A stretch of DNA of 6,353 bases from contig JAHEKB010000147.1 of NCBI GenBank assembly GCA_024638525.1, positions 1 through 6,353 of the forward strand, written 5' to 3'. This stretch comes from Bacteroidota bacterium (lineage in GTDB: Bacteria; Bacteroidota; Bacteroidia; NS11-12g; UBA9320). Both the position numbers and the translations under genes were made by a program. The notes under the pieces are model-generated. The model did no database searches. It was not told where the DNA came from and saw only the letters and a list, made by a program, of their open reading frames with translations. Shown one piece after another: positions 1 through 6,084 of this stretch (positions are counted from its first letter, which is position 1; each line of letters opens with the position of its first letter).

Positions 1-636
1 CTCTAAGCTACTGAGAAAGACCTCATTGTCAATTTCTTCATGGACAATAAAAATTCCGCTAGTTCGCATGTATTGCATACTCAGTGCCGACATGGGATTT
101 AGGCTATTGTATTCAACATTTCGTCGCGGCACATACACAGATACAACTTCATGACTGCCAGGAAATACTCCAAGCCTGCTCGAAAGACCTCCGCCAAACA
201 CTCCATAATAGGTACTGCTATCTCCAAGCTCAAAATCACCTAGAACAATCAATGAATCAAACCTGGCAGAATTAAAAGATTCATCTACTCCTTTTATTCT
301 GGCAATTTCCTGTCGATCGTTGAATTTAACCACCACCTTTTCTTCCAGGCACTTAGAAAGACCTTCAACACCATCCACAGCGGCAATGCTGCTGAGAAGT
401 CCATCTTCTACAACAAATACTTTTTTTGATTTTTGGCTGAGTTCTATGTCCGGATCATAATTGTTGATCAGGCCCCCAACCAAATCTTCAAATCCATTGA
501 ATGCCGATAGGATAACTACCATGGCAAAAGCACCAACGCCAAAGCCCAGCATGGCAATCGCATTGATCACATTTATGGCGTTGATCTTCTTTTTAGAGAA
601 CAAATACCGATATGCAATGAAGATCGGTAGTTTCAA
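1..636 (-). CDS. LolC/LolE-like ABC transporter permease (FtsX/MacB family), N-terminal part, 3' end outside window
   Basis: Open for 212 codons from 636 to the left edge, so the gene is cut by the window. The N terminus, MKLPIFIAYRYLFSKKK, is the usual opening of LolC/E-type permeases. A membrane segment follows at about residues 22-46 (INVINAIAMLGFGVGAFAMV), then a periplasmic MacB-PCD-like domain containing LEEKVVVKF and IARIKGVDESF, and later NPMSAL and GIFIVHEEID, which resemble Bacteroidota members of the family. The three C-terminal membrane segments expected for the family lie outside. Known role of the family: inner-membrane subunit of an ABC complex that releases lipoproteins for transfer to the outer membrane; the ATPase is not in view. 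The start is inferred to be TTG at 636-634, because the rbfA stop (642-640) lies in the same frame one codon upstream and the first ATG is at residue 29, inside the membrane segment. Sure of the family, less sure of Lol versus another FtsX-type exporter. Confidence 0.87.
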   Translation of the reverse strand, partial: MKLPIFIAYRYLFSKKKINAINVINAIAMLGFGVGAFAMVVILSAFNGFEDLVGGLINNYDPDIELSQKSKKVFVVEDGLLSSIAAVDGVEGLSKCLEEKVVVKFNDRQEIARIKGVDESFNSARFDSLIVLGDFELGDSSTYYGVFGGGLSSRLGVFPGSHEVVSVYVPRRNVEYNSLNPMSALSMQYMRTSGIFIVHEEIDNEVFLSSLE

Positions 637-639
637 TAT

Positions 640-981
640 CTATTTGAGGTTGTTTAAGAGTTTATCGATGCGTTCAGCATGATCCATGCTCGTGTCGATA
701 TAAAAACGAAATTCGGGTACTTTTCTCATTCCTTTACCCGCCCCTGAAGCAAAAGATCTTCTGATCTCCTTATTGTGCAGTTCTACTGTTGCAAGGCTCT
801 TCTCTTTGTCTTTTGAATTCATAAAACCCAGATATATTTTAGCCAGACCCAGATCAGGGCTTACTTCGACATCTACCAGAGTAATTAATTCGTTGGGGAG
901 TATTCTAGGAGCGATCTTATTTAGAACCACTGCCAAATCTCGTTGAATTTCTTTGGCGACTTTCTGTCTGCGGATGCTCAT
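640..981 (-). CDS. rbfA: Ribosome-binding factor A
   Basis: A 113-residue protein of normal RbfA length. RbfA is a cytoplasmic KH-fold protein that binds the 30S subunit and helps late maturation of the 16S rRNA 5' end, notably in cold. Visible family signs are the N-terminal RRQKVAKEIQRDL helix, the LVDVEVSPDLGLAKIYL strand pair (residues 35-51), the IRRSF helix (73-77), and the C-terminal VPEFRFYIDTSMDHAERIDKLL (88-109). The A-x-G kink of the E. coli protein (ASG before FIR) appears here as H69-N70-K71, which I believe is common in Bacteroidota RbfA. ATG at 981 lies 3 nt after the stop of the coiled-coil gene; no Shine-Dalgarno sequence is seen. The permease gene starts one codon after its stop, so all three are probably one transcript, with translation likely coupled. 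Confidence 0.95.
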   Translation of the reverse strand: MSIRRQKVAKEIQRDLAVVLNKIAPRILPNELITLVDVEVSPDLGLAKIYLGFMNSKDKEKSLATVELHNKEIRRSFASGAGKGMRKVPEFRFYIDTSMDHAERIDKLLNNLK

Positions 982-984
982 TGA

Positions 985-1914
985 TTATCTCAGCATGAAA
1001 TGTGTACTGGCCATCTCATGAGTATCACTGTAAACCTTCAGTGTATATTCACCGGCAGTCATGCTTTCGCTTCTCGGAATTACCACTAAGGCAGATTCAT
1101 TCTTGTTTTGGAAATTAATCACTTTCTTGAGCGTATACATGCTTTCACCACCTTGAAAACTGAAGGTTCCAGCACCCATACTTTCATCAACTAAAGTTGA
1201 TTTATTTGGTGTGATTAACTTAATATAGAGTGATTTCTCTCCTTTGGTTGCCAGATCGTTATTGCCCAAAATAAGGTTGACATCGATTTGAACGACGCGC
1301 TTTAATTTATCGGTGGGTTTCAATTTACCTCCGAGAGCTTTCTTCATTGCAGTAACATCCAAAGACTTGAGGAATATGCGCTTCCCTACTTGAACCTGTT
1401 GAGTTAAATCGGTATTCTCTGCTTCAACCTCTGCAATTCTCTCTTGACCAGCCTCAACCTGCTTTTGCATGATATAGTTCTCATCTTTGAGGTATTGGTT
1501 CTCTTTGGAAAGAGAGTCAACTTCCATTGTAAGCGCTTCCATCTTAGATCTCAGACTTAAAATCTCTTGTCTAGCACGTTGAAGTTCTGATGCTGTTACA
1601 CCATCTTTCTTTAATAAGCGCTCAATTTCGCTGACCTTCTTCTGAATTTCTGCCTCCCTCAAAGTGATTAAACTGTCCAAGCTTTCATTCTCACCTTTGT
1701 AAAAAGCGAGATCCTCTTCCAATTGCTCTTTGAGGTCTTCCACTGTTGCCAGTTCCGTTTGAGTATTGACCAGGTCAGCCTTCGTGAGGCTCAACTTCTT
1801 ATTATTGGTTACCAGATTGTATATCAACATCAAGTTGATCAAGAAGAGCACCAAAATAATGATGAACAGGTATACCTTACTCTTCTTGTTCTTGTTATCG
1901 TCTTTCACAGCCAT
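985..1914 (-). CDS. Membrane-anchored coiled-coil protein of unknown function
   Basis: A 309-residue protein with three visible parts. A short Lys/Asp-rich N terminus (1-13) leads into one hydrophobic segment (about 14-35, VYLFIIILVLFLINLMLIY), which predicts an N-terminal membrane anchor without a clear cleavage site. Residues about 38-175 are charged, Leu/Glu-rich and heptad-like, a long coiled coil with a short break near LKKDGVTAS (101-109). Residues about 180-309 form a compact domain rich in predicted beta strands (VVQIDVNLIL, KSLYIKLITP, EYTLKVYS) that ends exactly in FMLR. I recall similar proteins in Bacteroidota annotated as hypothetical; no function can be named. By the positive-inside rule the Lys-rich N terminus should be cytoplasmic and the coiled coil periplasmic. 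The gene sits 61 nt after acn and 3 nt before rbfA. It could be an envelope scaffold working with the permease encoded downstream, but that is inference from position only. Confidence 0.85.
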   Translation of the reverse strand: MAVKDDNKNKKSKVYLFIIILVLFLINLMLIYNLVTNNKKLSLTKADLVNTQTELATVEDLKEQLEEDLAFYKGENESLDSLITLREAEIQKKVSEIERLLKKDGVTASELQRARQEILSLRSKMEALTMEVDSLSKENQYLKDENYIMQKQVEAGQERIAEVEAENTDLTQQVQVGKRIFLKSLDVTAMKKALGGKLKPTDKLKRVVQIDVNLILGNNDLATKGEKSLYIKLITPNKSTLVDESMGAGTFSFQGGESMYTLKKVINFQNKNESALVVIPRSESMTAGEYTLKVYSDTHEMASTHFMLR

Positions 1915-1946
1915 AAAGCACTAATGTTTTAAGATTGGTTTGATTA

Positions 1947-1954
1947 CAAATTTA
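1947..1954 (-). promoter_or_regulatory. Weak candidate -7 element before the coiled-coil gene
   Basis: On the minus strand the sequence TAAATTTG fits the Bacteroidota -7 consensus TAnnTTTG and would place a start site about 25-30 nt before the ATG at 1914. No TTG lies 17-23 nt upstream, where a -33 element should be, so the match may be chance in an AT-rich gap. The 61-nt gap (1915-1975) also shows no terminator hairpin after acn, so read-through from acn is the alternative source of transcription. Confidence 0.22.
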
Positions 1955-1975
1955 ACAAAATCAGTGGATGGCGGT

Positions 1976-4255
1976 TCAGCCCTTATTTTGCGCCTTGATA
2001 AGGTTCAGTGCGCTACCGGCGTGAAACCACTCTATCTGAGCCTGATTGTAGGTGTGATTCACCTCAAATCTATCGGAACTTCCGTCAGAATGGTTTAACT
2101 GCACAGTCAGAGGATTTCCTGCAGCAAATTCTGTCAATCCCAATATGTCTACCTGGTCGTCTTCACGCACCTTATCATAGTCAGATGGATTGGCAAAAGT
2201 CAGTCCGAGCATACCTTGCTTCTTCAAATTTGTTTCGTGAATTCTGGCAAATGACTTGACAATTACCGCTCTTACACCCAGATGCCTCGGTTCCATTGCA
2301 GCGTGTTCTCTCGATGATCCCTCTCCATAATTGTCTTCACCAAATACCACACTGAAATCTCCAGAAGCTTGAATGGCTCTGGCAACCTTTGGAACACTAT
2401 CGTATTGCTTGGTATATGGATTGAGAACAGCATCCGTCTTCTCATTAAAGGCATTAACAGCTCCAATTAAGAGATTGTTGCTGATATTATCCAAATGGCC
2501 GCGATACGTTAGCCATGGGCCAGCCATAGAAATATGATCGGTGGTACATTTTCCGTGAGCCTTGATCAATAATCGAAGGCCTTTCAGGTCTGTTCCTTCC
2601 CAAGGTGCAAAAGGAGTAAGTCTTTGAAGTCTTCTAGAATCCTCATTAATCACCACATCTACCTCTGATCCATTTTCCAGTGGTGCGATAAATCCGTTGT
2701 CTTCCACATCAAATCCTCGAGGGGGCAATTCCAAGCCGGTGGGAGGATCTAACATCACCTCTTCTCCCGCTTCATTAACCAAGGTATCCCTTGCCGGATC
2801 AAAATCCAATCGACCAGAAATGGCAATAGCAGCCACTATCTCAGGAGAAGCGACAAAAGCATGTGTATTTGGATTTCCGTCTGCGCGTTTAGCGAAATTT
2901 CTATTGAAGGAGTGTACAATGGTATTCTTTTCCTGTTTGTCAGCACCTTCTCTGTCCCATTGACCAATACAGGGTCCGCAAGCGTTTGTAAATATCGTTG
3001 CATCAAGGTCTTCAAAAGTTTGCAATAGACCGTCTCTTTCCGCCGTAAATCGAACTTGTTCAGAACCCGGATTGATACCAAATTTTGCTTTGGTCTTTAG
3101 CTTCTTATCTACAGCCTGTTTCGCTATGGAAGCTGCTCGGCTCAGGTCTTCATAAGATGAATTGGTACAAGACCCTATCAATCCCCATTTTACTTCAAGC
3201 GGCCAACCGTTTTTTTCCGCCTTTTCTTTGATTTCACCAACAGGCGTATCAAGGTCTGGGGTAAAAGGACCATTCAAATGTGGTCTTAAGGTGGTCAGGT
3301 CTATCTCGATTAATTGATCAAAATATTGTTCGGGATTATCGTAAACTTCTTGATCACCGGTCAAATGCTCTTTGACCTCATTGGCAAGATCAGCAACTTC
3401 TGACCGATCAGTTGCGCGCAGGTATCTCTCCATGCTCTCGTCATAACCGAAAGTAGAAGTGGTCGCTCCTATTTCAGCTCCCATATTGCAAATGGTGCCC
3501 TTACCGGTGCAGCTAATGCTCTTTGCTCCAGGACCAAAGTATTCGACAATGGCGCCAGTTCCACCCTTCACGGTGAGTATTCCTGCCACTTTAAGTATAA
3601 CATCTTTCGGTGAACTCCAACCGTTCAATTCTCCTGTAAGCTTAACACCGATAAGCTTGGGAAATTTAAGCTCCCAAGGCATTCCCGCCATAACATCTAC
3701 TGCATCTGCTCCTCCAACACCAATGGCAACCATACCCAAACCACCGGCATTTACCGTATGAGAATCCGTACCTATCATCATGCCACCCGGGAAAGCGTAA
3801 TTTTCCAATACCACTTGGTGTATAATACCCGCTCCGGGTTTCCAGAATCCGATTCCGTACTTATTGGAAACAGACTCCAAGAAGTTGAATACCTCATTGC
3901 TTTGATTCAAGGCATTTTGAAGGTCTGCATCAGCTCCAATTTTAGCTTGAATTAAGTGATCACAATGAACTGTGGTTGGAACAGCTACCTTGTCTTTGCC
4001 GGCCTGCATGAACTGCAGCAAAGCCATTTGAGCTGTGGCATCCTGACATGCAATGCGATCCGGTGCAAAGTCTACGTAGTCCTTTCCTCTGGTAAATGCT
4101 GTTTCAGAATTGCCTTCCCACAGATGGCTATAGAGAATTTTCTCTGAAAGTGTTAGAGGTTTTCCGACCACTTTCTTCGCCTTTTCCACTTTGGAAGCCA
4201 TGCTTCCATACACCTTTTTTATCAGATCTAGATCAAATACTTCTTGCTTGCTCAT
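1976..4255 (-). CDS. acn: Aconitate hydratase, mitochondrial type
   Basis: A complete 759-residue aconitase, which converts citrate to isocitrate through cis-aconitate in the TCA and glyoxylate cycles, in the cytoplasm. The 4Fe-4S ligands are visible as C363 (GSCTNSS) and C426/C429 (ACGPC). Substrate and catalytic residues are in place: D100-H101 (CDH), D165-S166-H167 (TDSH), E261 (GAEIGATTS) and S647-S648-R649 (GEGSSREHA). The N-terminal numbering runs level with pig mitochondrial aconitase, and the length fits that subfamily rather than the longer AcnA/IRP1 or the differently ordered AcnB. The swivel domain is about residues 550-759, after a linker near 500-550. The start is ATG at 4255; the reading frame continues up to a TTG at 4297, but that codon lies in the T-tract of the upstream terminator and the extra 14 residues do not look like the family. 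It appears to be transcribed from its own promoter. All key residues are intact, so it should be active. Confidence 0.97.
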   Translation of the reverse strand: MSKQEVFDLDLIKKVYGSMASKVEKAKKVVGKPLTLSEKILYSHLWEGNSETAFTRGKDYVDFAPDRIACQDATAQMALLQFMQAGKDKVAVPTTVHCDHLIQAKIGADADLQNALNQSNEVFNFLESVSNKYGIGFWKPGAGIIHQVVLENYAFPGGMMIGTDSHTVNAGGLGMVAIGVGGADAVDVMAGMPWELKFPKLIGVKLTGELNGWSSPKDVILKVAGILTVKGGTGAIVEYFGPGAKSISCTGKGTICNMGAEIGATTSTFGYDESMERYLRATDRSEVADLANEVKEHLTGDQEVYDNPEQYFDQLIEIDLTTLRPHLNGPFTPDLDTPVGEIKEKAEKNGWPLEVKWGLIGSCTNSSYEDLSRAASIAKQAVDKKLKTKAKFGINPGSEQVRFTAERDGLLQTFEDLDATIFTNACGPCIGQWDREGADKQEKNTIVHSFNRNFAKRADGNPNTHAFVASPEIVAAIAISGRLDFDPARDTLVNEAGEEVMLDPPTGLELPPRGFDVEDNGFIAPLENGSEVDVVINEDSRRLQRLTPFAPWEGTDLKGLRLLIKAHGKCTTDHISMAGPWLTYRGHLDNISNNLLIGAVNAFNEKTDAVLNPYTKQYDSVPKVARAIQASGDFSVVFGEDNYGEGSSREHAAMEPRHLGVRAVIVKSFARIHETNLKKQGMLGLTFANPSDYDKVREDDQVDILGLTEFAAGNPLTVQLNHSDGSSDRFEVNHTYNQAQIEWFHAGSALNLIKAQNKG

Positions 4256-4263
4256 GAGGCTGG

Positions 4264-4298
4264 CAAAGGTAGCAAAAAGGCGTGAAGATTTGGACAAA
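4264..4298 (-). promoter_or_regulatory. Candidate Bacteroidota-type promoter for acn
   Basis: On the minus strand TTTG (4298-4295) is followed after 23 nt by TACCTTTG (4271-4264), an exact match to the -7 consensus TAnnTTTG. The spacing is at the long end of the TTG-N17-23-TAnnTTTG range described for Flavobacterium. The start site would fall about 4-6 nt after the -7 element, at roughly 4258-4260, only a few bases before the ATG at 4255. It lies immediately behind the terminator, where a new promoter is needed. The -33 TTTG is formed by the end of the terminator's T-tract. Confidence 0.5.
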
Positions 4299-4321
4299 AA
4301 AAGGGGGCTTTAACAGCCCCC
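4296..4321 (-). terminator. Rho-independent terminator ending the rpoN-side transcription unit
   Basis: On the minus strand a perfect 7-bp stem (4321-4315 pairing with 4309-4303; GGGGGCT with AGCCCCC), with a 5-nt loop, is followed directly by seven T (4302-4296). This is a textbook intrinsic terminator in the minus direction. It closes the unit rpoN - membrane protein - PaaG-like gene and insulates acn. In the plus direction there is no T-tract, so it acts one way only. Confidence 0.92.
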
Positions 4322-4723
4322 AGTAATAGTTTAGATAATGTTAGTAGCTAGCTCAGTTTATCTATTCTTTAATACTTTCTTCTAAGATTGCTTACAAAAC
4401 AAGTTGATTGTTGTGGCGGTTTAATAACATTAATACAGCAGCACAGTACATTGTCATAAAAAATAGACGGAAAATTCAATGAATCCTTTTTGCTGCTAAG
4501 ACTAGGCCAAAGAGTAATCAAACTCATCCATGATGATTGTTCTAACTGAACAGCTTTCTCCCCCACCCCGGGGGCAAAATAGCGAATACATAAGCAGTTC
4601 AATTTGCTGATTAAGCTAATGTCCTCGATCGCGTTAAAACTTCTTACTACTAGTTCAGCATTTCGAATTTTGAACACCAAGGACTAATTTTCAGCCACAG
4701 CTTCAGTGGCTACGGCCATCCAC
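4322..4723. other. 402-nt stretch without a convincing gene
   Basis: Lies between the PaaG-like stop and the terminator and is presumably transcribed as a long 3' tail. A minus-strand open frame (4369-4680, 103 codons) exists but starts with TTG, has its first ATG at codon 52, contains the odd run CCC near its end, and resembles no family I know; I do not call it a gene. Structural signs are small: a 6-bp hairpin at 4693-4711, a C5/G5 hairpin at 4560-4574 (CCCCC ACCCC GGGGG) in otherwise AT-rich DNA, and a GTTCA/TGAAC dyad at 4653-4675 around TTCGAA. No tRNA, tmRNA, RNase P RNA or clear promoter was recognised. A small RNA that ends at the terminator is possible but not shown. Confidence 0.6.
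4693..4711. repeat. Small inverted repeat just after the PaaG-like gene
   Basis: AGCCAC (4693-4698) and GTGGCT (4706-4711) form a perfect 6-bp stem around a 7-nt loop, starting 12 nt past the stop codon on the minus strand. No T-tract follows on either strand, so it is not an intrinsic terminator. It might protect an mRNA 3' end or be chance. Confidence 0.4.
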
Positions 4724-5503
4724 TTACTCTCCCTTGAACTCGGGCTTGCGCTTTTCGTTGAAGGCGGTGACTCCCTCTTTATAATCACCAGAAAACCCTG
4801 CGATCTCTTGGCAATAGGCCTCATACTGAAGCATTTCATTCAGATTTGAATGGAAAGATTTATTCAACATTTGCTTCATCATCGAAATGGCCTTGGTGGG
4901 TGCTTTGGCATAATAGCTGGCAACTCTAGACACCTCTTCATCCAATTGATCATGAGGTACGGCGCGATTGATCATGCCCCAGTCCACCGCGTGCTGTGCA
5001 CTCACTTTACTTCCCATGGTTGCCAATTCAAACGCTCTATTGCTACCTACAATGCGTGGCAAGAAATAGGAAGATCCGGAATCAAGCACCAAACCCACAT
5101 TCACAAAGACTTCAATCAAATTGGCATGCTCAGAGGCGATGATAAAATCTGACGCTAGTGCTAGTGAACATCCAGCACCTGCTGCCACCCCATTCAATCG
5201 GCATATTATGGGTTTATCCAAGGAACGCATGGCCTTGATAATAGGGTTATATCTTTTGTAGAGCGAATCTGATAGTGACCTTGTGGCTCCCGCTATGTCT
5301 TTGAGGTCTTGGCCAGAACAAAATGCCTTGCCTTCGCCGGTCAAGATAACTACCCTGCATTCTTTATCTCTTTTGACGGCTTTCAGGGCATCCTGAAGCT
5401 CAAAGCTCATCTCATTGTTGAATGCATTGAATCGGTCAGGGCGATTTAGGGTAATGGTGGTGATTCCACCCTCTGATTGGTATTTTAAGCTATTGAAGTC
5501 CAT
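4724..5503 (-). CDS. paaG: Enoyl-CoA hydratase/isomerase family protein, PaaG-like
   Basis: A 259-residue crotonase-fold protein. The oxyanion-hole segments are visible as FCSGQDLKD (61-69) and NGVAAGAG (104-111). Both glutamates of true enoyl-CoA hydratases are absent: the GGGCE position is S113 and the QPE position is F133. Instead D141 in GLVLDSGSS matches the catalytic Asp of PaaG (GLIPDCGGT in E. coli), and the C-terminal EIAGFSGDYKEGVTAFNEKR (233-252) also matches PaaG closely. PaaG isomerises the ring epoxide of phenylacetyl-CoA to the oxepin, and can also shift double bonds in enoyl-CoAs. No other paa genes are in view, so a role as a general enoyl-CoA isomerase is equally possible. 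ATG at 5503 lies inside the upstream membrane-protein gene (19-nt overlap, different frame), which implies a shared transcript and perhaps coupled translation. The family call is sure; the exact substrate is not. Confidence 0.88.
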   Translation of the reverse strand: MDFNSLKYQSEGGITTITLNRPDRFNAFNNEMSFELQDALKAVKRDKECRVVILTGEGKAFCSGQDLKDIAGATRSLSDSLYKRYNPIIKAMRSLDKPIICRLNGVAAGAGCSLALASDFIIASEHANLIEVFVNVGLVLDSGSSYFLPRIVGSNRAFELATMGSKVSAQHAVDWGMINRAVPHDQLDEEVSRVASYYAKAPTKAISMMKQMLNKSFHSNLNEMLQYEAYCQEIAGFSGDYKEGVTAFNEKRKPEFKGE

Positions 5504-6084
5504 TGGAAAAGGGTTGGGACAAAAATACTCACTGTGAGCCCTAAGACATAACCCAATGCCAATTCCTTTACGCTGTGCGCATTCTGCCAGTACCTAACCA
5601 ACATAACAAGCAATCCGATAACTATACTAAAGGCCAATGAAATTTCCCATGCACCCAAATTTTGAACACCCCAAACGTAGAGTAAGACGTCCAATTCCTC
5701 TTTTATAAATATCATGCTCATACCCCAACCCATAGCGTGCCAGCTAATGTTCCATTTGGTTTGATTCACCAAGAATCCCAAAAGGATCAAACCAATTGAC
5801 CAATGAACAAAACCAAACGAAGTAGGTAAATCAGGATCTGCCCAGGACCAGGTAAACAATATGGCATATGCCACCGCAAGCCAATAGTAAATCACCCTGC
5901 GTTGCTTAAGTGTGGGCGACACAAGGTCTATTCCTTTCAGACTGAAATAGGCAGCGGGCAATACCAAGGCCAATCCCACTGCTGAGATCATGCGCATCAA
6001 CTCCCATCCGGGTAGATTGATAAAAAGGGGCAAGAAGATTGGATGTGTTAGAAATGCTATGCTAAATAGAATTTTCGCTTTCAT
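5485..6084 (-). CDS. Polytopic membrane protein, PAP2-phosphatase-like without full catalytic motifs
   Basis: A 199-residue, strongly hydrophobic protein with about six predicted membrane segments (roughly 4-23, 32-49, 64-82, 91-107, 147-164 and 174-194). Some places recall the PAP2 lipid phosphatase fold as found in Bacteroidota: TLKQRR (58-63) for the first Lys/Arg motif, NISWHAMGWGMS (112-123) at the place of the PSGH motif, and AHSVKELALGYVLG (169-182) at the place of the third motif with its His. The canonical KxxxxxxRP, PSGH and SRxxxxxHxxxD motifs are not intact, so activity is doubtful. The proposed relation comes from my recollection of similar proteins and is not proved. ATG at 6084 shares one base with the rpoN stop (TAATG), and the 3' end overlaps the PaaG-like gene by 19 nt, so it is the middle member of one operon. 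It may act on prenyl or phospholipid phosphates, or be a degenerate member. Confidence 0.75.
   Translation of the reverse strand: MKAKILFSIAFLTHPIFLPLFINLPGWELMRMISAVGLALVLPAAYFSLKGIDLVSPTLKQRRVIYYWLAVAYAILFTWSWADPDLPTSFGFVHWSIGLILLGFLVNQTKWNISWHAMGWGMSMIFIKEELDVLLYVWGVQNLGAWEISLAFSIVIGLLVMLVRYWQNAHSVKELALGYVLGLTVSIFVPTLFQWTSIA

Noticed and set aside
1915..1975. Terminator after acn
   Set aside because: No hairpin followed by a T-run is visible in the 61-nt gap.
2272..2466. Minus-strand frames at 2272-2466 and 2836-3081 inside acn
   Set aside because: Out-of-frame shadows of the aconitase gene, which is intact through both regions, so they are not frameshift remnants.
3459..3761. 100-codon plus-strand open frame, and similar plus-strand frames at 84-275, 1723-1932, 2008-2259, 2697-2963, 3758-3955, 3956-4147, 4850-5152 and 5990-6190
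   Set aside because: All lie opposite well-supported minus-strand genes and encode no recognisable protein; they are antisense shadows.
4256..4297. Upstream extension of acn to a TTG at 4297
   Set aside because: The TTG lies in the terminator T-tract and upstream of the proposed transcript start; the extra residues do not match aconitases, and the ATG at 4255 gives the usual length.
4560..4574. C5/G5 hairpin as a second terminator or a G-quadruplex
   Set aside because: No T-tract on either strand, and only two G-runs on the minus strand, too few for a quadruplex.
4369..4680. 103-codon minus-strand open frame in the intergenic stretch
   Set aside because: TTG start, no ATG until codon 52, no family resemblance, odd composition with a Cys triplet; kept only as a remark in the gap entry.
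4684..4719. 11-codon minus-strand frame (MAVATEAVAEN) right after the PaaG-like gene
   Set aside because: Too short and coincides with the small inverted repeat; no initiation signal or family to support it.
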